Shown one piece after another: positions 1 to 4,921 of a stretch of DNA of 5,422 nucleotides. The notes below the pieces were generated by a model. The model saw only the letters and a list, made by a program, of their open reading frames with translations. It was not told where the DNA came from and searched no databases. The stretch is from Thermoanaerobacterales bacterium (GTDB taxonomy: Bacteria > Bacillota > Thermosediminibacteria > Thermosediminibacterales > Tepidanaerobacteraceae). A program made the position numbers and the translations under genes. Position 1 is the first letter of the stretch. The number at the start of each line of letters is the position of its first letter. The stretch covers positions 1-5,422 of the forward strand of contig DUTQ01000359.1 in NCBI GenBank assembly GCA_012841995.1, given 5' to 3'.

Positions 1-348
1 CATATTTACCTGGATACCGTTTAGATCATTTTGACTGATGACATCCTCAATTTTTTTCTCTAACTCTAAAAACTGTCTGTGCTCAAGTTCAGAAACAGGG
101 CTCTGACCCATTTCACCCTCCTCAATAAATTCTCCTTCTTGCAGCGTTTTGCCCCCATAAATAATTCCCAGTGATCCCTGTAAAGATGTCATCGCAAGAT
201 CGAATTTTTGAGTGTCCACGCTTGAAAGAGAAAAGAGAAGTACAAAAAATATTAGCAACTGTGTCATGAGATCCCCATATGTTGTCATCCACAAAGGGGA
301 TCCCGGAGCCTGATCATCATTATTATCGCGTCGTCTCTTGCCACGCAA
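1..348 (-). CDS. motB: Stator protein MotB/MotS-like, N-terminal part (3' end outside window)
   Basis: This is the ion-channel and peptidoglycan-anchoring half of the flagellar stator, which works in the cytoplasmic membrane with MotA. The first 116 codons are present. A basic head (GKRRR, residues 3-7) is followed by PGSPLWMTTYGDLMT, where Asp26 is the ion-binding aspartate essential in this family. One membrane helix (about residues 24-45) follows, ending FFVLLFSLSSVDTQKF, then the plug/linker region, which is Glu-rich. The OmpA-like peptidoglycan-binding domain would lie beyond base 1. The chosen start is TTG at 348-346, preceded by GGTGAGG three bases upstream; in-frame GTG codons at 360 and 357 are alternatives with no good ribosome-binding site. 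The start lies inside the motA end (26-nt overlap), which suggests translational coupling. The FFVLLFS..S..D..KF pattern is closer to MotS/PomB than to enterobacterial MotB. The family is near certain; the exact start is less so. Confidence 0.93.
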   Translation of the reverse strand, partial: MRGKRRRDNNDDQAPGSPLWMTTYGDLMTQLLIFFVLLFSLSSVDTQKFDLAMTSLQGSLGIIYGGKTLQEGEFIEEGEMGQSPVSELEHRQFLELEKKIEDVISQNDLNGIQVNM

Positions 349-1138
349 TATCCTCACCACTTTCTGAAGCACTAGATGACTTTATATCATCTCTCTTTTT
401 TGGAGCTAAAAATGCCTTCAGTTTTTCTTCAATAATCCTGGGGTTTTCACCGGCTTGGATAGAGAGCATGCCTTCGATCATGACTTCTTTTAGTAATATC
501 TCTTCCCTGCTTCGCACTTTAAGTTTTCCAGCTACTGGCAAGAAAAACAAGTTGGCAAATAGCGCACCATAAAATGTTGTAACAAGTGCAACAGCCATGC
601 CTGGACCTATAGCAGCAGGATCATCCAGCTTATTCAACATATTAATTAAGCCAACAATAGTACCAATCATACCAAAAGCTGGTGATAGAGCACCCATTGC
701 TTCATACATGCCTTGCCCTTCTTTATGCCTTTCTTCAAGAAATATAAGCTCTGTCTCTAAAATGCTTTTGACAAGCTCAGGATCTGTTCCATCTACTATA
801 AGCAATATTCCCTTTTGCAAAAAAGCGTCATCAAGTTGATATGCGGCTTCTTCTAAAGCCAACAATCCTTCTCTTCTAGCTGTTTCAGCTAAACTCACTA
901 TTTTATCTATAACTTCTCCTGCTTCTAATTGCTTTTGAAAGAAGGCTATCTTTGTTATCTTTGCTAAATCAATTATTTTTGAAAGTGGATAATTTACAAG
1001 TATAGCTGCAAAGACTCCGCCAAAGACAATTAGAGCAGAAGCTAAATCCAAAAACGCTTTTAGCGTACCACCCATATAAATAGCCCATAAGAAAACAACT
1101 ATACCGCCTATTATACCTGCAATTGTAGCTATATCCAA
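323..1138 (-). CDS. motA: Stator protein MotA (MotP/PomA-like)
   Basis: This is the torque-generating stator subunit of the flagellar motor, a membrane protein that couples ion flow through MotA-MotB to rotor contact. It has 271 residues, normal for the family. Hydrophobic helices lie at about residues 3-22 and 30-50, and again at about 150-170 and 180-203. The large cytoplasmic loop carries the family motif ARREGLLALE (residues 87-96; Arg88/Arg89 and Glu90 are the charged rotor-facing type). Pro153 (SPAFGMIGT) and Pro201 (FFLP) match the conserved prolines. Thr160 in helix 3 and Thr187/188 (VTTFYGA) in helix 4 match the sodium-type stators PomA and MotP; proton-type MotA usually has Ala at the first position. 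The start is TTG at 1138-1136: an in-frame TAG lies two codons upstream and the next Met is residue 22. The upstream ribosome-binding site (GAAGGGAAG) is modest and rather distant. The gene follows flbD by 24 nt and overlaps motB. Confidence 0.97.
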   Translation of the reverse strand: MDIATIAGIIGGIVVFLWAIYMGGTLKAFLDLASALIVFGGVFAAILVNYPLSKIIDLAKITKIAFFQKQLEAGEVIDKIVSLAETARREGLLALEEAAYQLDDAFLQKGILLIVDGTDPELVKSILETELIFLEERHKEGQGMYEAMGALSPAFGMIGTIVGLINMLNKLDDPAAIGPGMAVALVTTFYGALFANLFFLPVAGKLKVRSREEILLKEVMIEGMLSIQAGENPRIIEEKLKAFLAPKKRDDIKSSSASESGEDIAWQETTR

Positions 1139-1162
1139 AAGCTACACTTCCCTTCGATGCTT

Positions 1163-1360
1163 TTAATCTATGTTATTTATTACTAATATTTTCCTTTTAT
1201 ATTCGATTACTTTTTTTACGATTTCGGCTTTTTTTTCATTTACAACAAGTTTTTTACCTGACGTCAATGTCAGGACTGTATCAGGTGTGGTCTCAATGGT
1301 CTCAATAAGCTCTGCGTTTACTACAAATTTCTTACCATTTAGTTTGGTGAGCTCGATCAT
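1163..1360 (-). CDS. swrD: FlbD/SwrD family flagellar protein
   Basis: This small soluble protein of 65 residues has the usual length for FlbD (TIGR/Pfam FlbD; SwrD, formerly YlzI, in Bacillus subtilis). The sequence fits the family along its whole length: MIELTKLNGKKFVVNAELIE at the N terminus, TPDTVLTLTSGKK in the middle, and a conserved VIEYKRKI near the C terminus. No catalytic motif or membrane segment is seen. In B. subtilis, SwrD is reported to raise flagellar motor power and is needed for swarming. This is not the Caulobacter transcription factor that is also called FlbD. The start is ATG at 1360, with AAGAGGTG seven bases upstream. It sits between flgE (49-nt gap holding a hairpin) and motA (24-nt gap), so it is read just before the stator genes it is thought to support. 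The family call is firm; the molecular mechanism is not established. Confidence 0.93.
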   Translation of the reverse strand: MIELTKLNGKKFVVNAELIETIETTPDTVLTLTSGKKLVVNEKKAEIVKKVIEYKRKILVINNID

Positions 1361-1366
1361 ATTACA

Positions 1367-1374
1367 ACACCTCT
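1367..1374 (-). promoter_or_regulatory. Ribosome-binding site of flbD
   Basis: On the minus strand an AGAGGTG core lies about seven bases before the flbD ATG, ideal spacing. It starts only a few bases after the base of the 1378-1403 hairpin, so folding of that hairpin could influence ribosome access. Confidence 0.65.
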
Positions 1375-1377
1375 TAT

Positions 1378-1403
1378 GGCCAGACCCTCACGTGGGCCTG
1401 GCC
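1378..1403 (-). promoter_or_regulatory. Intercistronic GC-rich hairpin between flgE and flbD
   Basis: The arms GGCCAG (1378-1383) and CTGGCC (1398-1403) are complementary. After one A/C mismatch the stem continues with CCC (1385-1387) pairing GGG (1394-1396) around a six-base loop, TCACGT on the plus strand. It lies seven bases past the flgE stop and directly before the flbD ribosome-binding site. In the operon direction it is followed by ATAAGAGG, not a T tract, so it does not look like an intrinsic terminator. An mRNA-stabilising or processing element, or a brake on flbD translation, is inferred. Confidence 0.6.
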
Positions 1404-1409
1404 TCTATT

Positions 1410-2675
1410 TTACCTCTTAAGGTTTACAAGCTCTTGTAGCATTTCATCAGATGCCGTTATTATCCTTGAATTTGCCTGAAACCCTCTTTGAGTGATAATC
1501 ATCTGAGTAAACTCTTCAGAAAGGTCTACATTTGACATTTCAAGTGAACCCGGTGAAATGCTTCCTCGCCCCCCAGTCCCTGGCTCACCCACATTTGGCT
1601 CTCCTGAATTATTGGAATATTCATAAAGATTTTGCCCAGACTTCATCAGACCACCGGGGTTGTTAAAATTGGCCAAAGCAACCTGTGCCAGCTCCCTGTT
1701 TTGACCATTGTCAAAACTCCCTGAAACAGTCCCCGTGATGTCAATAGTTATGTCTTTTAATGTGCCAGCAGGATAGCCATTCCTGGATGAAATATCTATT
1801 GAGGTTTCCCGGGCAAACTGAGTCACTTTGTTAAAATCCGGCGTAAAGGTAATTGTATCAGCACCAGACACTGTAATAGAAATTTGATTTAACCCTCCTG
1901 TTGCATCTTTATCATAGTTGCCATCATTTTTGAAGACCAATGTCCCTGTCCCATCAGTAATGTTATATTCAGGTGCACCATAAATATTATAATCCCAAGT
2001 ATTTTCTGTGGACTTCCTGAAACCTATATTGAGTTCATGTTCATTTCCCTTTGAATCATAGACTTTGAACGGAATTATATAATTGTAATATTCATCTTTT
2101 GTTGGATCAGTTTCTGTAGGTGTCACATCTGAGTCATTTAAGTTGTTCGCAAATTTGACCTCATCTGTGGCCCTTGCCGGGACCATCATTCCCTTTTGGA
2201 TTACGATTGGCCCAACATTTTGAGGGGATTTGTTTTGAATCTCCTCTGTTAGGTCAAACTGCCAACCGACTACTTTTAGCCCATTTGCTGTGTTTACAAA
2301 GTTGCCTTCTTCATCAAATTGAAAGTTTCCTGCCCTAGTGTAATATTGATGTTTGCCATCACTCAACACAAAGAAGCCATCTCCTTCCACAGCAAGGTCT
2401 GTTATATTGCCAGTGGCCTCTACACTTGTTGGAGAGTGTATGGTATCAATAGTTGCTATAGTCATCCCAAGCCCCACTTGCATGGGATTTGTACCTCCCC
2501 TATTACCTTGTGGGGAAGAAGCTCCCCTCATAGTCTGGCTCAAGGCATCCTGAAACGTTGCCCTGCCTTTTTTAAATCCCACGGTATTTACATTGGCTAT
2601 ATTGTTTCCGATGACGTCCATCTTTACCTGATGATTTCTGAGGCCCGTTACACCGGAAAACATTGACCGCATCAT
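1410..2675 (-). CDS. flgE: Flagellar hook protein FlgE
   Basis: This is the structural subunit of the flagellar hook, exported by the flagellar type III apparatus and polymerised beneath the FlgD cap. It has 421 residues, within the usual range. The N-terminal rod/hook domain is at about residues 3-35 (SMFSGVTGLRNHQ, then NNIANVNTVGFKKGRATFQD). The conserved core follows with DLAVEGDGFFVL (93-104), TRAGNFQFDEEGNF (113-126) and NGLKVVGWQ (131-139). A variable outer domain covers about 165-325 (FANNLN, KVYDSKGNEHEL). The C-terminal domain runs from about 340 (NNPGGLMKSGQNLY) to SNVDLSEEFTQMIITQRGFQ and the closing coiled helix ending LQELVNLKR. No cysteine is present. The start is ATG at 2675 (an ATG ATG pair), seven bases behind AAGGAGG, the strongest ribosome-binding site in the window, in keeping with the large amount of hook protein needed. 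There is no frameshift or truncation. The identification is essentially certain. Confidence 0.99.
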   Translation of the reverse strand: MMRSMFSGVTGLRNHQVKMDVIGNNIANVNTVGFKKGRATFQDALSQTMRGASSPQGNRGGTNPMQVGLGMTIATIDTIHSPTSVEATGNITDLAVEGDGFFVLSDGKHQYYTRAGNFQFDEEGNFVNTANGLKVVGWQFDLTEEIQNKSPQNVGPIVIQKGMMVPARATDEVKFANNLNDSDVTPTETDPTKDEYYNYIIPFKVYDSKGNEHELNIGFRKSTENTWDYNIYGAPEYNITDGTGTLVFKNDGNYDKDATGGLNQISITVSGADTITFTPDFNKVTQFARETSIDISSRNGYPAGTLKDITIDITGTVSGSFDNGQNRELAQVALANFNNPGGLMKSGQNLYEYSNNSGEPNVGEPGTGGRGSISPGSLEMSNVDLSEEFTQMIITQRGFQANSRIITASDEMLQELVNLKR

Positions 2676-2682
2676 AGCATTT

Positions 2683-2689
2683 CCTCCTT
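2683..2689 (-). promoter_or_regulatory. Strong ribosome-binding site of flgE
   Basis: On the minus strand AAGGAGG lies seven bases before the flgE ATG at 2675. It fixes that codon as the start; an ATG five bases further upstream (2680) is out of frame and closes at once (ATG CTA TGA). Confidence 0.85.
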
Positions 2690-2707
2690 ATTTTTGTGCC
2701 TGCTCCT

Positions 2708-2737
2708 TCAATCATTCCAGAGCATCAAGCCTCCTTT
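2708..2737 (-). other. Orphan ribosome-binding site with five-codon ORF upstream of flgE
   Basis: In the 72-nt gap between the TIGR02530 gene and flgE, minus-strand AAAGGAGG (2730-2737) stands four bases before ATG (2725-2723), which opens a five-residue frame (MLWND) closing at TGA (2710-2708). The ribosome-binding site is as good as that of flgE but serves no known gene. AAGCC (2745-2749) and GGCTT (2727-2731) could pair around it. It may be a leader peptide, a ribosome loading site or a remnant; none is shown by the sequence alone. Confidence 0.3.
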
Positions 2738-2747
2738 ACGGTCCGGC

Positions 2748-3134
2748 TTATAGTATCACGGCACCATCTATATTTGTAAAAACATTTTGTTTTATGCTCG
2801 GCCCATCAATGGCCGTAATCACTGTCCTGTTTTTAATGCTCACAACAAATGCCTTATCATCCATTAAAACAAGAGATTCTCTAACACCTTTTTTCTCGGC
2901 CTTGTCAACAGCGTCATTTAATCTTTTCATATCAGAGGAATCCAGCTTGATATCTCTCGTATCCATTCGCATTTTGGCGTGTCGTGATATTTTTAGTGCT
3001 CTTTCATCAACTTTTTGCTTTAATATTTGTTCAAAGCTGTTTCCATCTTTAGATATCTGCTGCCTTTTAATTGCTATATCAGAAGGGCCGGTTTTTTTGT
3101 CAACCCTATTGACAATTCTAGAATAATCGTACAT
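2748..3134 (-). CDS. Flagellar operon protein of unknown function, TIGR02530 (flg_new) family
   Basis: This 128-residue protein fits the TIGR02530 / putative flagellar protein family, which is typically encoded between flgD and flgE, exactly as here. The N-terminal 35 residues are polar and variable. Residues 33-51 hold FEQILKQKVDERALKISRH, followed by the family's best-conserved stretch: AKMRMDTRDIKL (53-64), a helix with DAVDKAEKKGVRESLVLMDD (75-94), then AFVVSIKNRTVITAID (95-110). There is no signal peptide, membrane helix or cysteine, so it is probably cytoplasmic or exported through the flagellar apparatus. Its molecular role is not established. The position suggests a hook-assembly task, such as a chaperone or cap-related factor; that is inference from context. 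The start is ATG at 3134 behind a purine-rich but imperfect ribosome-binding site (AAGGGTGGGG), 18 nt after the flgD stop. Confidence 0.9.
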   Translation of the reverse strand: MYDYSRIVNRVDKKTGPSDIAIKRQQISKDGNSFEQILKQKVDERALKISRHAKMRMDTRDIKLDSSDMKRLNDAVDKAEKKGVRESLVLMDDKAFVVSIKNRTVITAIDGPSIKQNVFTNIDGAVIL

Positions 3135-3152
3135 AAAGCCCCACCCTTATCT

Positions 3153-3542
3153 TTATCTTAGTTCACATATGTCTTCTATAGAAACTTTAATCTCATCTTC
3201 GCCTATCAAAGCCTTTATACCGCTTTTCTCAAAAACAATCCCTTTGACTTCTCCACTAAATTCATTTTCTCCATCGAAAGCCTTTGCCGTTTTCCCGATT
3301 ATATTAAGCGCTGAAAGGCTTGCCAGTTGCATGTTGAGATTTTGCATCTGTTCTAAAGAGCTGAATTGTGCAAGTTGTGCAATATATTCTTTGCTGTCTA
3401 GCGGTTCTAGCGGGTTTTGATTTCTCAATTCTGTAACTAATAGCTTTAAAAAATCATCTTTTCCTAATACAGCTCCTTCTTGATTTTTTTTTATATCATT
3501 CGCTTTAAATGTAGAGTAATTTGTATTTATTGTATTCACCAT
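3153..3542 (-). CDS. flgD: Flagellar hook assembly protein FlgD (short form)
   Basis: FlgD forms the temporary cap at the tip of the growing hook and is needed for FlgE polymerisation. The conserved N-terminal region is clear: LGKDDFLKLLVTELRNQNP (residues 26-44), then LEPLDSKEYIAQLAQFSSLEQMQNLN (45-70), the signature of the family. It is followed by SALNIIGKTAKAF (77-89) and a short beta-rich tail ending in IKVSIEDICELR. At 129 residues it is much shorter than the enterobacterial protein (about 230), because the C-terminal tudor/Fn3-like domains are reduced to a stub that probably keeps only the tudor-like strands. Short forms are common in Firmicutes, so this is not taken as a truncation. 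The start is ATG at 3542 with AAGGGAGGGG just upstream. It lies 15 nt after the fliK stop and 18 nt before the next gene. Confidence 0.96.
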   Translation of the reverse strand: MVNTINTNYSTFKANDIKKNQEGAVLGKDDFLKLLVTELRNQNPLEPLDSKEYIAQLAQFSSLEQMQNLNMQLASLSALNIIGKTAKAFDGENEFSGEVKGIVFEKSGIKALIGEDEIKVSIEDICELR

Positions 3543-3557
3543 ATCCCCTCCCTTTTG

Positions 3558-4889
3558 TCAAATCACATAATTAATGCTGCTCTCCCTATCAAAAGCGTTT
3601 CTGGTATATGTATGTTCTATCTCGTCTACTTCTTCGCTCTGCCTGAATTTAGCCCTTTTATATGAGCTGTAATTATCCCTTCGGGAAAAATTCTGTTCAA
3701 ATGAACCAGTTTGCCAATTATCACTCATCTCATAGATGTTGATATCAGTCAAATGCATGTTTTGTTGTTTGACTTGATCTTTTAAATCCTGTAAAGAAGA
3801 TTGCATCATTTCTCTTACACGGTTGTTTTGTATAAAGAGCTTTGCCTTCATTCCATTTTCATCTGACATAACTTTTATTAAAACCTTTCCCAGATAATCA
3901 GGTTTTAAACTTACACTTAACTCTTTGTCAGGGCCTTTTACAGCAAGGTGCACTTTGTGGATAATCTGCTCTATAACTTCTAAATTGGCTTCAGTATCAG
4001 ATTGTGGAATGTTTACAGTTTTTGGTATAATAGCATCGCCATTGCTTTTAATATAATTTGTAAATGTCTGTCCTTCAAAATAACCCTGGCCTTGAGACTT
4101 TAGGTTAATATCGCGTTTTACAATAAAATCGGATTCACGAATTTCATTCTGTTCAAGCCTTGATGATATCAGGTCTTTTTCGCCAAGATTCTTTTTTTCA
4201 AGTGAAATAGCTTTGATATTGTTTTCATCGCTATTTTCTTTTAATTGGCCTTGATTGATATTCTTATCTTTTATCTCTACTGTCGAAACACTAAATGCCT
4301 TGTCTAAATCTTTGCCAGCTATTTCGTTATCAGTTTTATCTATTATATTTTCTTTAGTAAGTTGCATTTCGTTTAGTTTTTCCAGGAGATGCTTTATGTT
4401 CTCTTCTGGAAAAATCTTATCAATTACTTCTGGCTGTGGTAGCTGCGTATCCATATTCGCACAAAATTGTTCGACGATTTCTGGACTTATTTTGTGTTTT
4501 ATTAAATAATCGTTCACAATATCTTGTATATATTCACTTGACAAATCTACAGTCTCCATTTGATAAAAAATATTTTCTAATGGGTTTTGTCCTGTTAGAA
4601 TAGCAGCATCTTCTTGTTTTACTGTAAAATCCTGATTGACATCTATATCATTCGCTACATTTTCTTTATTGAGTACCAGTAAGAGTTGATACAAATAATT
4701 CAAAGTATTGACCTCTTCATCTTTTAATTCATTTACTATTGTATTATCTTTACCAGCATCTTCTTCATTAAACTCTACTGACTTTAATAGAGATTCAAAA
4801 ACCCCATCACCGCTATCTGACGCCTTTTTATTCGCAACATTTTTTGCACCAATACCTATAAGTGCCGCATCAGGTATGGTTTCTGTCAT
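3558..4889 (-). CDS. fliK: Flagellar hook-length control protein FliK
   Basis: FliK is the secreted ruler that measures the hook and switches the export gate (FlhB) from hook to filament substrates. The evidence is the C-terminal Flg_hook domain, at about residues 300-392 counted from the chosen start: VIEQIIHKVHLAV, then the core LSVSLKPDYLGKVLIKV, KAKLFIQNNRVREMMQSSL and LKDQVKQQNMHLTDINIY. The first roughly 290 residues are poorly conserved, as usual, but rich in Lys, Glu, Asp and Asn rather than in Pro, Gln and Thr as in many FliK proteins. A charged tail of about 50 residues follows the core domain. With the ATG at 4889 the protein has 443 residues. The frame is open to a GTG at 4901 (plus ATG 4898 and GTG 4892), but the ribosome-binding site AAAGGGGGTGA overlaps the two outermost codons, favouring 4892 or 4889. 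The gene lies between the MotE-like gene and flgD. Confidence 0.93.
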   Translation of the reverse strand: MTETIPDAALIGIGAKNVANKKASDSGDGVFESLLKSVEFNEEDAGKDNTIVNELKDEEVNTLNYLYQLLLVLNKENVANDIDVNQDFTVKQEDAAILTGQNPLENIFYQMETVDLSSEYIQDIVNDYLIKHKISPEIVEQFCANMDTQLPQPEVIDKIFPEENIKHLLEKLNEMQLTKENIIDKTDNEIAGKDLDKAFSVSTVEIKDKNINQGQLKENSDENNIKAISLEKKNLGEKDLISSRLEQNEIRESDFIVKRDINLKSQGQGYFEGQTFTNYIKSNGDAIIPKTVNIPQSDTEANLEVIEQIIHKVHLAVKGPDKELSVSLKPDYLGKVLIKVMSDENGMKAKLFIQNNRVREMMQSSLQDLKDQVKQQNMHLTDINIYEMSDNWQTGSFEQNFSRRDNYSSYKRAKFRQSEEVDEIEHTYTRNAFDRESSINYVI

Positions 4890-4896
4890 CACTCTC

Positions 4897-4907
4897 ATCA
4901 CCCCCTT
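4897..4907 (-). promoter_or_regulatory. Ribosome-binding site of fliK that decides the start
   Basis: On the minus strand AAAGGGGGTGA differs by about one base from the ideal anti-16S pairing sequence. It covers the candidate GTG (4901) and touches the candidate ATG (4898), so these cannot be efficient starts. GTG 4892 and ATG 4889 lie 8 and 11 bases after the G run; ATG 4889 is preferred for its codon. Confidence 0.6.
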
Positions 4908-4921
4908 TCAAATGCCTTTTG

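Noticed and set aside
323..348. A frameshift fusing motA and motB
   Set aside because: The two frames overlap, but each is intact: MotA reaches a normal C-terminal length and ends at TAA, and MotB begins with the expected basic head before its conserved motif. This is an ordinary coupled overlap.
1378..1403. Hairpin as an intrinsic terminator for the operon
   Set aside because: In the operon direction the stem is followed by ATAAGAGG and not by a T run, and flbD follows at once with a good ribosome-binding site. In the plus direction the TCTATTTTACC after it is a poor T tract and there is no plus-strand gene to terminate.
2319..2666. Plus-strand open frame of 115 codons inside flgE
   Set aside because: It lies wholly antisense to the conserved N-terminal region of flgE, has no recognisable domain, and its residue composition is that of an antisense shadow. 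The other plus-strand frames (for example 597..839, 4255..4509, 4708..4950) are rejected for the same reason.
2676..2747. A promoter in the gap before flgE
   Set aside because: I see no convincing -35/-10 pair for the housekeeping factor and no flagellar sigma (TAAA / GCCGATAT type) site. The gap is explained by ribosome-binding-like sites.
3153..3542. flgD as a truncated pseudogene
   Set aside because: Although much shorter than the enterobacterial protein, the signature region is intact, the stop is followed closely by the next gene, and short FlgD forms are normal in Firmicutes.
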